Shown: positions 1 through 8,993, counted from the first letter of the stretch. The stretch is 64,000 nt of DNA from an uncultured Eubacteriales bacterium (GCA_934373635.1 CAKROZ010000003.1:62001-126000), one strand, 5' to 3'. Numbers and translations: made by a program. Notes: generated from the letters alone by a model not told the origin.

Positions 1-2
1 AC

Positions 3-800
3 CTTTGCGGACTGCCCGTGCTTTGGCTCATTGTCCGCGGAATGCCTGAATACACGCCGAGGGGAGATTCCCTGTCCGTCGGGAATTTCTTCATCCTGTT
101 TTTGGTTTCCCGCGCGTTTCTCACCGTCGGCTCGCTTGTCAGTCAGATCCTTGTCGGAATCCTCGAGCGCCTGCTCGGGCATGAGATCGCCGACACCACG
201 ACCGAGATGGTCGAATCCACGCCCGCGTGGCTCTTGTTTTTGCTTGTCGTCCTGCTCGCGCCACTGGTTGAGGAATTCATCTTCCGCAAGCTGTTCATCG
301 ACCGTCTCGGCTGTTACGGCGACAAAACGGCGATTCTCTTCACCTCCGCGCTCTTCGGTATCGCGCACGGGAATTTCTATCAGTTCGTCTATACCTTCCT
401 GCTCGGTCTGATCCTCGGGTATCTTTATACGCGGACGGGTAAGATGCGTTGGTCCTTCCTTTTGCACGCGATCACGAATTTCCTCGGCTCCGTCGTTGCG
501 CTCCCGATCCTGAACGCGATGCGGCGGCTCGAGGAACTGTTGGCGGAGGAGACACCGAATCTTCCGGAGCTTTTGGGGCTTTCTTCCCTCGTTCTCTCTT
601 ATTCCGTTCTTCTCTACGGTGCGGCGATCCTCGGCGTGATTTTCTTCTTTCTTTACAAGAAGCGGATCCGCCTTTCGGAAGGTGAGTTCCCGCTCCCCGG
701 CAAGACGCTCCTTGCCGCCTCGGTATGCAACCTCGGGACGCCGATCTTCTTCCTCGTTTCGGTGGCGGAATTCGTTCTTTCGGTTCTTCCCGGGGCTTAA
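3..800 (+). CDS. CPBP family intramembrane protease (5' end outside window)
   Basis: Membrane protein of the CPBP (CAAX protease/bacteriocin-processing, Abi) family; these are intramembrane glutamic endopeptidases. Three family motifs are visible, numbering from the GTG at 18: EEFIFR (E85, E86, R90), FGIAH (F113, H117) and HAITN (H150, N154), lying among several hydrophobic segments. The frame is open upstream to the window edge without a stop, so the true start is probably outside and the GTG at 18 need not be used. It is followed by its own terminator and then by spoIVA. The substrate is unknown; in Firmicutes such proteins serve in protein processing or bacteriocin self-immunity. Confidence 0.85.
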   Translation, partial: LCGLPVLWLIVRGMPEYTPRGDSLSVGNFFILFLVSRAFLTVGSLVSQILVGILERLLGHEIADTTTEMVESTPAWLLFLLVVLLAPLVEEFIFRKLFIDRLGCYGDKTAILFTSALFGIAHGNFYQFVYTFLLGLILGYLYTRTGKMRWSFLLHAITNFLGSVVALPILNAMRRLEELLAEETPNLPELLGLSSLVLSYSVLLYGAAILGVIFFFLYKKRIRLSEGEFPLPGKTLLAASVCNLGTPIFFLVSVAEFVLSVLPGA

Positions 801-817
801 CGCTGACATATACAAAA

Positions 818-844
818 AATGCGGAGACCGTCTCCGCATTTTTT
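818..844 (+). terminator. Intrinsic terminator after the CPBP gene
   Basis: Perfect 10-bp stem (AATGCGGAGA/TCTCCGCATT) with a 3-nt loop followed by a T run. It separates the CPBP gene from spoIVA. Confidence 0.85.
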
Positions 845-873
845 GCATAAGGAATTCCGCCTCCGCATACGAT
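845..873 (+). promoter_or_regulatory. Candidate sigma-E promoter for spoIVA
   Basis: GCATAAG (845-851) and CATACGAT (866-873) are separated by 14 nt, close to the known mother-cell sigma-E pattern (-35 ending in ATA, -10 CATACAAT). The position, 32 nt before the spoIVA start and directly after the previous terminator, fits. No vegetative promoter is seen in this gap. Motif reading only. Confidence 0.5.
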
Positions 874-904
874 GAAATGAAAAATTCATTCCGCGGAGGT
901 TCCT

Positions 905-2365
905 ATGGCAGACCAAACCATTTATCAGGATATAGCCAAGCGGACGGGCGGTGACATCTACATCGGTGTCGTCGGTCCCGTCAGGACGGGAAAATCGACC
1001 TTCATTCACCGCTTTCTCGACAGCGTTGTTCTGCCGAACATCGAAAACGAATATGACAGAACGCGCACGCTCGACGAGATGCCGCAAAGCGCCGGCGGAA
1101 AGACCGTGATGACGACCGAGCCGAAGTTCGTCCCCGACGAATCGGTGAAGATCCGCGTCGGCGAGGACACCGAGTTAAACGTCAAGATGATCGACTGTGT
1201 GGGCTACATGGTGGACGGTGCGCTCGGCGGCGAAGAAGACGGCGTGATGCGCATGGTGAAGACGCCGTGGTCGGAGGAGGAAATGCCATTTACCCGTGCG
1301 GCAGAGATCGGAACGGGAAAAGTCATCGGCGAGCACTCCACCATCGGGATGCTGGTAACGACAGACGGCACGATCTGCAACATTCCGCGCGAAAGCTATG
1401 TTCCCGCGGAAGAGCGGGTCGCCGCTGAGTTGAAGGCGCTCGGCAAGCCCTTTGCCATCGTTCTGAATTCCGCGACGCCCGAGGCGGAGAGCGCCCACAC
1501 GCTCGCCGCGGAGCTGGAAGCGAAGTACGATGTACCCGTCGCTCTCGTGAGCTGTGAGGCGCTCGATAAGGAGGACATTCGCGGAATTCTTTCACTTGTG
1601 CTCGGCGAATTTCCCGTTCGCTCGCTCACCTTTTCTCTTCCCGCGTGGACGGGAATCCTCGACGCGGAGCATCCGCTCCGCCGCTCGCTGCTCGAGAAGA
1701 TCGACGCTTTTACCGACGAGATACATAAGCTCGGCGACATTGAGAAAGCGCTCGACAAGGTGGATGGGATCGCACGCGTTTCGGTCAACGCGGGAGACGG
1801 TACGGGAGAATTCTCTCTTCCCCTTGAAAACGATGTCTACTATCGGACGATGAGCGAGCTCTGCGGTCTTGATATTACGGACGACCGTTCTCTCATTGCG
1901 ACGGTATGCGACCTTGCGAAGATCAGAAAAGAATACGAAAAGGTAGAGAGCGCCTTGAAGGATGTCAACGAAAAGGGTTACGGCATCGTGATGCCCGATC
2001 CCGAGGAGCTCGAGCTTGAGGAACCCCGTCTTGTTAAGAGTGCGGGCGGTTGGGGCGTCAAGGTCGCGGCGCGTGCGGACTCGATCCACATGATCCGCGC
2101 GGGAATCAAGGCGGAGCTGAATCCCGTGGTCGGCACGGAGGAGCAATCCGAAGAGGTCGCGAAGCATCTGATGACGGAATTCGAGGAAGACCCGAAGAAG
2201 GTCTGGGAATCCAATATTTTCGGAAAGTCGCTCTATGATCTCGTGAATGAAGGGATGAAGGCGAAGTTAATGCACATCCCCGACGATTCACGCGAAAAGC
2301 TCGGCGAGACGCTTGAGAAGATCCTCAACGAGGGCTCGAACGGACTCATCTGCATTTTACTCTAA
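905..2365 (+). CDS. spoIVA: Stage IV sporulation protein A
   Basis: SpoIVA is the ATP-hydrolysing, cytoskeleton-like protein that polymerises around the forespore, anchors the basal coat layer and is needed for cortex formation. The product has 486 residues, near the family length of about 492. An N-terminal P-loop (GPVRTGKS, about residues 24-31) sits in the TRAFAC-like ATPase domain, and the conserved middle and C-terminal domains follow, ending in the family-type hydrophobic tail (ICILL). The ATG at 905 is preceded by GGAGG. It is monocistronic between two terminators. Its presence, with spoIIR later, indicates an endospore former. Confidence 0.97.
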   Translation: MADQTIYQDIAKRTGGDIYIGVVGPVRTGKSTFIHRFLDSVVLPNIENEYDRTRTLDEMPQSAGGKTVMTTEPKFVPDESVKIRVGEDTELNVKMIDCVGYMVDGALGGEEDGVMRMVKTPWSEEEMPFTRAAEIGTGKVIGEHSTIGMLVTTDGTICNIPRESYVPAEERVAAELKALGKPFAIVLNSATPEAESAHTLAAELEAKYDVPVALVSCEALDKEDIRGILSLVLGEFPVRSLTFSLPAWTGILDAEHPLRRSLLEKIDAFTDEIHKLGDIEKALDKVDGIARVSVNAGDGTGEFSLPLENDVYYRTMSELCGLDITDDRSLIATVCDLAKIRKEYEKVESALKDVNEKGYGIVMPDPEELELEEPRLVKSAGGWGVKVAARADSIHMIRAGIKAELNPVVGTEEQSEEVAKHLMTEFEEDPKKVWESNIFGKSLYDLVNEGMKAKLMHIPDDSREKLGETLEKILNEGSNGLICILL

Positions 2366-2367
2366 AA

Positions 2368-2399
2368 AAATCCCCCGACATCGATCGGGGGATTTTTTT
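2368..2399. terminator. Bidirectional terminator between spoIVA and nupQ
   Basis: Stem AAATCCCCC/GGGGGATTT flanked by A and T runs on both sides, so it can serve spoIVA (plus) and the nup operon (minus). Confidence 0.85.
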
Positions 2400-2404
2400 G
2401 AAGG

Positions 2405-3379
2405 TCAGCGCTCTTCTCGGAAATAGGCAAGTCCGAGAGAGGCGGGCGGTTGGGTCTCGCGCTTCTTACGCACGCTGATGAGGATCAGGACGATGATGGT
2501 TGCAACATAGGGCACCATCTGAAGCAACGGCTGAATCTGTGTCGATACATTGATGATGTTATTGAGAATATAAAGTCCGCCGAAGAGGAAGGAGCCGAGG
2601 ATCGCTACATTCGGCTTCCAAACCGAGAAGATAACGAGAGCGACGGCGAGCCAGCCGCGATCGCCGAACGCGTCATTCGACCATGTGCCGTTGACATAGT
2701 CCATGATGTAATAGAGACCGCCGAGACCGGCGATCATACCGCCGATGCAGGTCGAGGCATACTTATATGCCGTGACATTGATACCGGCGGCATCCGCGGT
2801 GCCGGGATTCTCCCCCACGGCGCGCAGATGAAGACCGACGCGTGTCTTCTTCAAGACATACGACGCAACAAGTGCGATCGCGATCGCGAGGTACACCATG
2901 AAACCGTAGGACAGGAAAACCTCACCGAAGAAGCCGAGGTTTTTCGCGAACGGGAGCGATTTCTTATAGAATTTCGCAAGGCGGATCAGGGCGATCGACG
3001 CGGTCTCACTGTGTGACAGCTTGACAAGCGAGCCGCCGAAGAAGTTACCGAAACCGACACCGAAGGTCGTCAGGGCAAGACCCGTGACATTCTGATTGAC
3101 GCGAAGGGTAACCGTCAGAAAACAATACAGAAGTGAGGCAAGCCCAGAACCGAGAAGCGCGGAAAGAAACGGAATCAGGATCGCGAGAATACCGACAATC
3201 GTCGTCGTGCTCTCCTGATAGAAGAAACCGCCCATAACGCCGGAAATCGCGCCGATGTACATAATACCGGGGATACCGAGGTTCAGGTTTCCCGATTTTT
3301 CCGTAATGATTTCACCCGTCGCGCCGAGAAGAAGGGGTGTTCCCTGTGTGACGGCGCTCTGAATCAGATAGGAGATCAT
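2405..3379 (-). CDS. nupQ: Nucleoside ABC transporter permease, NupQ-like
   Basis: Inner-membrane permease of the BPD_transp_2 (RbsC-like) superfamily, 324 residues with about eight to ten hydrophobic segments. It resembles the smaller permease of BmpA-type nucleoside importers (NupQ/YufQ of Bacillus). It is the last gene of a nupN-O-P-Q order and its start overlaps the nupP stop (ATGA), indicating translational coupling. The riboswitch-controlled xpt upstream supports purine nucleosides (guanosine/inosine class) as cargo. The symbol is by family and context; exact substrate is not shown by the sequence. Confidence 0.85.
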   Translation of the reverse strand: MISYLIQSAVTQGTPLLLGATGEIITEKSGNLNLGIPGIMYIGAISGVMGGFFYQESTTTIVGILAILIPFLSALLGSGLASLLYCFLTVTLRVNQNVTGLALTTFGVGFGNFFGGSLVKLSHSETASIALIRLAKFYKKSLPFAKNLGFFGEVFLSYGFMVYLAIAIALVASYVLKKTRVGLHLRAVGENPGTADAAGINVTAYKYASTCIGGMIAGLGGLYYIMDYVNGTWSNDAFGDRGWLAVALVIFSVWKPNVAILGSFLFGGLYILNNIINVSTQIQPLLQMVPYVATIIVLILISVRKKRETQPPASLGLAYFREER

Positions 3380-4524
3380 TGCTTATCCTCCTTATTTTTC
3401 TTAAAAAAGGCTTTCAGGCGTGCGGTCGGGACGAGCTTATACTGAATGAAGAATTCGCAACCGATGATGAAGAACAGAAGGATCCCCGTAACGATGTCCG
3501 AGAAAGACTTACTGATCTCAAGCCCTGTGGAAACGGCGATCGCGCCACCGTCCAGCGCGGCAAGGAACAGAGAGACGAAGATCATGATAACGGGATTGAA
3601 TTTCGAGAGCCACGATACCATGATGGCGGTAAAGCCCATGCCGCCCGCGGTATTGGAAGAGATGTTCTGCGCCGAGGCAACCATCAGAAATCCGCAGATA
3701 CCGCAGACAAGCCCGGAGAGCGCCATCGTACGAATGATAACCTTTTTGACATCGATGCCGATGTAGCGTGCGGTATTGCGGCTTTCACCGACGACCGTCA
3801 GCTCGTATCCGTGCTTACTGTATTTCAGATAGAGATGCATGAATACCGTGATCAGGGCAACCACGACGACATAGATGATGTACTTACGGACTCCGGACGC
3901 GCCGTTAAAGAACGCACCGATCCGCCCTGTCGGATCGAGCTGATAAAAATCGATACCGGCGCTGAGTTTATTCCATTGCCGCATGAAGAAGACAATCAGC
4001 TGCATGGCGACATAGTTCATCATCAGAGTAAAAAGCGTCTCATTCGTATCCCAGTGTGCCTTGAAAAATGCAGGAATGATCCCCCACAGGGCACCCGCGA
4101 CCATGGCGGAGACGAACATAAGGATCAAGAGGAGCCAAAGAGGCAATGCCTTTCCGTAATACATGCAGATCGCAGTGGCAAGTCCGCCCATCAGGACCTG
4201 ACCTTCCGCGCCGGTATTCCAAAATTTCATCTTGAACGCGGGTGTGACGGCAAGAGAGATGCAAAGGAGAAAGGACAGATGCTGCACGGTAACGAGGAAG
4301 TTGTCCGTCGTGCCGAACGCCCCGAAGATCATCTGTCCGTAAAAGTCAACGGGGTTGACTCCGGTCAGAATGGTGGTCAGAAGTCCGCAGAAAATCAGAG
4401 CGAGGAAGATCGCGGCGGCACGGACACCGATCGCACGCGACATGGAAAGTGCCGGATTCTTTTCGATATGGAAGAGGGGCTCACGCTGCTCTTCTTTCTT
4501 TTTTGCTTCGGTATCAGTTTTCAT
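3376..4524 (-). CDS. nupP: Nucleoside ABC transporter permease, NupP-like
   Basis: Second permease of the importer, about 382 residues, with a hydrophilic N-terminal extension before the first membrane helix as in NupP/YufP. The ATG at 4524 lies about 8 nt after a GGGAGGTG ribosome binding site; an in-frame GTG at 4533 is possible but sits inside that site. The gene overlaps the end of nupO by about 11 nt and nupQ by 4 nt. It pairs with NupQ to form the membrane channel. Confidence 0.85.
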   Translation of the reverse strand: MKTDTEAKKKEEQREPLFHIEKNPALSMSRAIGVRAAAIFLALIFCGLLTTILTGVNPVDFYGQMIFGAFGTTDNFLVTVQHLSFLLCISLAVTPAFKMKFWNTGAEGQVLMGGLATAICMYYGKALPLWLLLILMFVSAMVAGALWGIIPAFFKAHWDTNETLFTLMMNYVAMQLIVFFMRQWNKLSAGIDFYQLDPTGRIGAFFNGASGVRKYIIYVVVVALITVFMHLYLKYSKHGYELTVVGESRNTARYIGIDVKKVIIRTMALSGLVCGICGFLMVASAQNISSNTAGGMGFTAIMVSWLSKFNPVIMIFVSLFLAALDGGAIAVSTGLEISKSFSDIVTGILLFFIIGCEFFIQYKLVPTARLKAFFKKNKEDKQ

Positions 4525-6055
4525 TTCCGTCACCTCCCGTTCCGGTCATCAAGAGACCGACTTCTTCTTTGGTTGCGGTGCGCGCATCCACGATGCCGGT
4601 GATCTTGCCGGATGCGATCACGAGGATACGATCACAGAGCTCGAGGAGAACATCGAGGTCTTCCCCGACGAAGATCACGGCGGCGCCGTTTTTCTTCTGT
4701 TCATTCAGAAGATTATAGATCAGATAAGACGAATTGATGTCGAGACCGCGTACGGGATATGCCGCCATCAGCACTGTGGGGGCGGCGGCGATCTCACGTC
4801 CGACCAGCACCTTTTGCACGTTTCCTCCGGAGAGGCGGCGGACGGGTGTCGTCGTACCGGGCGTCACGACCTCGAGGTCACTGATGATGCGCTCGGCAAG
4901 AGATTTCGGCGGTTTTCGGTTGACGAAGACCGAATGTCCCTTCTTATAGCTTCTGAGCATCATGTTGTCGGTGATGTCCATGTTACCGACAAGTCCCATG
5001 CCGAGACGATCCTCGGGAATAAAGGAAAGTCTCACGCCGAGCTCGCGGATCTCGAAGGGAGTTTTGTCACAGAGGTTGAGGGTATCTTTACTTTTCGGAT
5101 CGTGGTAGAGGATCTTTCCGTCGGTCAGAGGTTGCAGTCCCGCGATCGCCTCGAGAAGCTCACGCTGTCCCGAACCGGCGATGCCGGCGATTCCGAGGAT
5201 CTCCCCGCTGTTCGCGATAAAGGAAATATTGTTAAGGACTTTGACACCGTCCTGACTCTCGCTATTGAGGTTGCATACTTCCAGGCGGTTCACGGGATCC
5301 TGCGGATCGTCGCGCCCGATGTTCAGACTGACCTTCTTTCCGACCATCATCTCCGTCAGGGCGGATTCGTCCGTCTCTGCGGTGTTCACCGTCGCGATAT
5401 GCTCTCCTTTTCTGACAACCGCGACGCGGTCGGAGAGCGAGAGGACCTCGTGCATCTTATGCGTGATGATGATAATGGTCTTTCCGTCATCCCTCATTCT
5501 GCGCAGAACGGCAAACAGCTTCTGCGTCTCCTGCGGGGTCAGAACGGCAGTCGGCTCGTCGAGGATCAGAATATCCGCACCGCGGTAAAGAACCTTCAGG
5601 ATCTCAACCGTCTGCTTTTCCGAGACCGACATTTCGTATATCTTCTTATACGGATCTATTTCGAAGCCGTAGCGCTCGGTGATCTCCGAAACGCGGGCGG
5701 CTGCTTTTTTCAAATTGTATTTTTCCCCGTCGTCGATGCCGAGGATAATATTCTCTGTCGCTGTAAATATATCGACCAGTTTGAAATGCTGATGGATCAT
5801 TCCGATATGGTAGCGGAACGCATCCTTCGGCGAGCGGATCAATACCGGTTCACCGTCTACAAGGATCTCTCCTTCATCGGGGTAATAAATTCCCGCGATC
5901 ATGTTCATGAGTGTGGTCTTTCCGCTTCCGTTCTCTCCGAGAATGGCAAGAATCTCACCGTGGCGGAAATCCATGTCGACATCGTGGTTGGCAACGACAT
6001 TGCCGAACCGTTTCGTGACATGGCGGAGTTCAAGTGCAGGAGGCGTATTCGTCAT
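4514..6055 (-). CDS. nupO: Nucleoside ABC transporter ATP-binding protein, NupO-like
   Basis: Double ATPase of the RbsA/YufO type, about 513 residues. The first nucleotide-binding domain has Walker A GENGSGKTT, an SVSEKQ signature and Walker B ILILDEPTAVLT. In the second, Walker A is altered to GIAGSGQRE, as is typical for the second half of sugar and nucleoside importers, with signature LSGGNVQK. The start was set at the ATG at 6055, 5 nt after GGGAGA and just before the conserved ALELRHVTKRFG start; an upstream in-frame ATG at 6100 lacks such a site. It energises NupP/NupQ. Confidence 0.88.
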   Translation of the reverse strand: MTNTPPALELRHVTKRFGNVVANHDVDMDFRHGEILAILGENGSGKTTLMNMIAGIYYPDEGEILVDGEPVLIRSPKDAFRYHIGMIHQHFKLVDIFTATENIILGIDDGEKYNLKKAAARVSEITERYGFEIDPYKKIYEMSVSEKQTVEILKVLYRGADILILDEPTAVLTPQETQKLFAVLRRMRDDGKTIIIITHKMHEVLSLSDRVAVVRKGEHIATVNTAETDESALTEMMVGKKVSLNIGRDDPQDPVNRLEVCNLNSESQDGVKVLNNISFIANSGEILGIAGIAGSGQRELLEAIAGLQPLTDGKILYHDPKSKDTLNLCDKTPFEIRELGVRLSFIPEDRLGMGLVGNMDITDNMMLRSYKKGHSVFVNRKPPKSLAERIISDLEVVTPGTTTPVRRLSGGNVQKVLVGREIAAAPTVLMAAYPVRGLDINSSYLIYNLLNEQKKNGAAVIFVGEDLDVLLELCDRILVIASGKITGIVDARTATKEEVGLLMTGTGGDGNEN

Positions 6056-6139
6056 AAAAATCTCCCATCGTGAGCAAAAGCCCGGAATAAAAGGATACAA
6101 GGCGGGGCAAATTGCTCCGCCTGTATCTTTTCGGATAAC

Positions 6140-7411
6140 TTATTTATTGCGCTCGGTAATACCGTCGATGCGAAGATCGAAGTAAGGAGCCGAACGCTCG
6201 GTGGACTCGTTGAAATAGCCGTTCTTGATCACTTCGGTCTCACCCTTGTAGTCACCGAGGTCGATGACATCGGCAAGGTAGGAGGTAACTTTCTTACCTT
6301 CCACGGTGAAGGTTTCGATATCGAAGACATGAAGGGTGCCATCCTTGAGTTTAGCGGCGACTTCCTGAATCTTCTTGACGGTACCGGGAGCGGCGACCTG
6401 ACCGTTGATAACGCTGAGGACGACGGAGCCGGTCGAGATATCACCGCACCAGTTCTTCTCAAGAGTCTTATTGTTGACAACGCAGTCTATCATGTGGTAG
6501 TAGTAAGGCGACCAGTCGATCGCGGAAGAGATGATGAAGGTGTCGGGGCAGCTGGCAACGGTGCTTCCGTTGTAGGAGACGTTCGGAACGCCCTTCACTT
6601 CGCAGGCGTTTGGAGCACCCATGGAGTCGGCGTGCTGGCTGATAAGAACGCACTTATCGACATTCATGAGGGTCTCGGCTGCGACCTTCTCGGAGGTCTC
6701 ATTGTACCAAGAGGAGGTGTAACGGACTTTCATGGTAGCGGAGGGGCAGATGCTTCTCGCACCGAGGAAGAAGGAGGTATAACCCGAAACAACCTCGGCG
6801 TAGGGGAACGCACCGACGTAACCGATCACTGCCTCTTCCGCCTTGATCTTGCCGGAGTCGATCATTTCGTTGAGCTTCATACCTGCGGCAACGCCGGCAA
6901 GGTATCTGCCCTCATAGATGGAAGCGAACGCGTTGTGGTAGTTGGAAAGCTCCTCTTCGACAAGGGCCTTCGTACCGGTAGCATGACAGAAGGTAACATT
7001 CGGAAACTCTTTTGCCGCCTTGATCATGTTGGCTTCATGACCGAAGGAGTCGGCGAAGATCACGGAGCAACCGTTGTTGACAAGTCTCTTTGCCGCATCG
7101 TAGCAGGCAGTGCCCTCCTCGGCGATGTTCTTCTCAAAGAGAACCTGGCTGTCGGAAAGGTTGAGATGCGCCTGGATCTTCTTCGCCGCGTTGATGAAGT
7201 TGAGGTCATAAGTGGAGTTCTCGTCATGGAGAGTGATGAAACCGACCTTGAAATCCGCGGGAATGTCAAACTTCTCGCCGAGAGCTACCGCCTCGAGAGG
7301 TGCAACGTCGGGATCCTTCTCCGTTTCGTTACCGCCGCAGGACGCGAGGGCGAGGGTGACGCCGAGGCAGAGTACGACTGCCAGGACCAGGGACACGATT
7401 TTCTTGAACAT
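6140..7411 (-). CDS. nupN: BMP-family nucleoside-binding lipoprotein, NupN-like
   Basis: Substrate-binding lipoprotein of the BMP (basic membrane protein, Med/PnrA-like) family, 423 residues. A type II signal peptide ends in the lipobox LASC with the lipidated Cys at about residue 25. A Gly/Asn/Glu-rich linker and the BMP fold follow. PnrA-type members bind purine nucleosides, which agrees with the xpt and guanine riboswitch context. It is the first nup gene; a hairpin terminator lies between it and xpt, so expression may be partial read-through from the riboswitch promoter. Confidence 0.9.
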   Translation of the reverse strand: MFKKIVSLVLAVVLCLGVTLALASCGGNETEKDPDVAPLEAVALGEKFDIPADFKVGFITLHDENSTYDLNFINAAKKIQAHLNLSDSQVLFEKNIAEEGTACYDAAKRLVNNGCSVIFADSFGHEANMIKAAKEFPNVTFCHATGTKALVEEELSNYHNAFASIYEGRYLAGVAAGMKLNEMIDSGKIKAEEAVIGYVGAFPYAEVVSGYTSFFLGARSICPSATMKVRYTSSWYNETSEKVAAETLMNVDKCVLISQHADSMGAPNACEVKGVPNVSYNGSTVASCPDTFIISSAIDWSPYYYHMIDCVVNNKTLEKNWCGDISTGSVVLSVINGQVAAPGTVKKIQEVAAKLKDGTLHVFDIETFTVEGKKVTSYLADVIDLGDYKGETEVIKNGYFNESTERSAPYFDLRIDGITERNK

Positions 7412-7469
7412 GAAATGTTCCTCCTGAAAAAAGTTTTATTTATTACAGGCATTTTGCCGTGTAACCGGA

Positions 7470-7506
7470 AAATAAAAGTCCATAAGGAGATTTTGAGTCC
7501 TTATGG
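7470..7506 (-). terminator. Terminator overlapping the xpt stop codon
   Basis: 9-bp stem (CCATAAGGA/TCCTTATGG, 7480-7506) whose upstream arm contains the xpt stop codon, followed on the minus strand by ACTTTTATTTT. It probably reduces rather than abolishes transcription into nupN, since no clear separate nupN promoter is seen in the short gap. Confidence 0.65.
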
Positions 7507-8073
7507 GCGGAAAGTGACGGTGTCATCCGTCATGGTCTCGATCATGGCGAGCGAGTCCACGCGGATCCCCTCCGCGCGCAGCTCGTCCCCACCGTGCTGA
7601 AACGACTTTTCTATGGCAATGGCGCAGCCGACGAGAGTCGCACCCGCGTCATCGATAATTTTTTTCAGTCCCTTGATCGCATTGCCGCAAGCAAGGAAAT
7701 CGTCGACGACAAGGATCTTGTCGTCCTTCGAAAGATATTCCTTCGCCACGGCGGCGGTATAGGTGTTCCCGTGCGTAAAAGACGCGATCTCAGCCGTGTA
7801 GACGTCCTTCGACTGATTGGCAGACGAATGCTTTTTCACAATGACGGCGGGAACCCCGAGAGACTCGGCGGCGAGGACGGCGATTGCAATGCCGGATGCC
7901 TCGATCGTCAGGATCTTCGTCACGCCCGCGTCACGGTAAAGACGCGCGATCTCATGCCCGACCTCGGCAAGAAACGCCACGTCGAGCTGCTGATTCAGAA
8001 AATTCCCGACCTTCAGGATGTTGCCCGGAAGGACCTTGCCGGATGTCAGGATCTTCTCTTCCATTGCTTTCAT
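7501..8073 (-). CDS. xpt: Xanthine phosphoribosyltransferase
   Basis: Purine salvage enzyme joining xanthine and PRPP to XMP, cytosolic, 190 residues, matching family length. The PRPP-binding motif ILVVDDFLACGNA is present, followed by the FQHGGDEL region typical of Xpt. The ATG at 8073 is preceded by AAAAGGAGAA; the frame continues upstream into the riboswitch expression platform, so longer starts are unlikely. It lies behind a guanine riboswitch, as xpt does in Bacillus, and upstream of the nucleoside importer. Import and salvage are thus likely repressed together when guanine is plentiful. Confidence 0.95.
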   Translation of the reverse strand: MKAMEEKILTSGKVLPGNILKVGNFLNQQLDVAFLAEVGHEIARLYRDAGVTKILTIEASGIAIAVLAAESLGVPAVIVKKHSSANQSKDVYTAEIASFTHGNTYTAAVAKEYLSKDDKILVVDDFLACGNAIKGLKKIIDDAGATLVGCAIAIEKSFQHGGDELRAEGIRVDSLAMIETMTDDTVTFRP

Positions 8074-8094
8074 CGGAAATTCTCCTTTTCTCTT

Positions 8095-8133
8095 ACTAAA
8101 ACAAAAAACAGACTCAAAAATCAAGTCTGTTTT
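8095..8133 (-). terminator. Riboswitch expression-platform terminator for xpt
   Basis: On the minus strand an AAAACAGACT/AGTCTGTTTT hairpin is followed by a U-rich run, ending about 20 nt before the xpt start and downstream of the aptamer. It is consistent with guanine-induced transcription termination. Confidence 0.8.
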
Positions 8134-8188
8134 CCAAAAATAAAAACGAATAGCAGGCACACCGACGATATGACGGTGTACCATGGGT

Positions 8189-8251
8189 CCAATAGTCGCA
8201 ACTTGGCGTGCGGTAGAAACATTCGGGCCATTTTATCCGAACCTATATTGG
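8189..8251 (-). promoter_or_regulatory. Guanine riboswitch aptamer
   Basis: The RNA (minus strand) shows the purine-riboswitch core. P1 is CCAAUA/UAUUGG, followed by the J1/2 UAUAGG region and P2 UUCGG/CCGAA with an AUAAAAUGG-type loop. The invariant UUUCUACC of J2/3, P3 CGCA/UGCG, and J3/1 ACUAU complete it. The specificity base (position 74 equivalent) is C, which predicts guanine rather than adenine. It lies between a strong promoter and the xpt terminator. Confidence 0.92.
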
Positions 8252-8290
8252 AAAACATATGAAGTTGTGAGGGATTTTTGCTTACGACTT

Positions 8291-8320
8291 ATTATACCAT
8301 TTTTCGTCGCGGAATGTCAA
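8291..8320 (-). promoter_or_regulatory. Vegetative promoter for riboswitch-xpt
   Basis: TTGACA (8320-8315) and TATAAT (8296-8291) with an 18-nt spacer, about 40 nt upstream of the aptamer. Confidence 0.85.
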
Positions 8321-8376
8321 GACGCAATCTTTCGTAAATAATCACAAGACAAACGGCTTTGATTTGTGCATTGTGC

Positions 8377-8910
8377 CTATATTCTCGAGGACTGATCGGA
8401 ATTCAGAATGACAGAAAGCAATTTTACAAAGTTGCTCTCCGCTTCTTCAAGCGTCGTATCGTTCGTAAAATAGTAATCGTAGCGGTAATTCTCTACCCCG
8501 TCGTCCGAGACATTGCCGTAATGCAAGCTCTCCTTCGGAAAGCGCGTACCGCCGCGGATCAGCAGCGTTTTCGCGACGCTGCCCGTCGCACGGACGAATT
8601 TCCCGATCTCCTCCGGCTCGCGGATGTGAACGAACATGATCTCGTCCTCTCCCTCGAGGAATTCGCGATAGCGCTCCGTCAGCCAGACCGTGGGATAATC
8701 GTTATATTCGACGCACAAAAGCTTCAGGTCGGAGAGAAATTTTCTTCCTTTGGGATCCTTCGCCCCGTCCCATCCGCACATGGAGGCGATCTCCTTGATG
8801 GGGGTGATGGACGACACGTTCTTTACGCGAAAGTGCTTCGCCGCAAGCTCGCAAAGGGTATCCTTACCCACGCCGCCGACGCCGTTGATGACGAGAACCG
8901 CTTTTTTCAC
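8377..8910 (-). CDS. Putative P-loop (deoxy)nucleotide kinase-like protein
   Basis: 177-residue soluble protein starting MKKAVLVINGVGGVGKDT, a Walker A loop at residues 10-18. An adenylate/dNMP-kinase-like layout follows, with a WLTERYREFL segment, the middle strand EIMFVHIREPEEI and a C-terminal YDYYFTNDTTLEEAE. Similar small proteins are annotated as hypothetical or as deoxynucleoside-monophosphate-kinase-like; the phosphate acceptor cannot be deduced. It has its own promoter (8947-8975), divergent from galM. I would call the fold with confidence and the reaction only tentatively. Confidence 0.6.
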   Translation of the reverse strand: MKKAVLVINGVGGVGKDTLCELAAKHFRVKNVSSITPIKEIASMCGWDGAKDPKGRKFLSDLKLLCVEYNDYPTVWLTERYREFLEGEDEIMFVHIREPEEIGKFVRATGSVAKTLLIRGGTRFPKESLHYGNVSDDGVENYRYDYYFTNDTTLEEAESNFVKLLSVILNSDQSSRI

Positions 8911-8946
8911 TCTTTCTATCCTCTCTGTCTTCTCTGCTTTTTACCT

Positions 8947-8975
8947 ATCATAGCACATCGCGCAAAATTTGTCAA
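8947..8975 (-). promoter_or_regulatory. Promoter of the P-loop kinase gene
   Basis: TTGACA (8975-8970), 17-nt spacer, TATGAT (8952-8947), about 37 nt upstream of the start codon. Confidence 0.8.
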
Positions 8976-8993
8976 TAACTTCACGCGCTCCTC

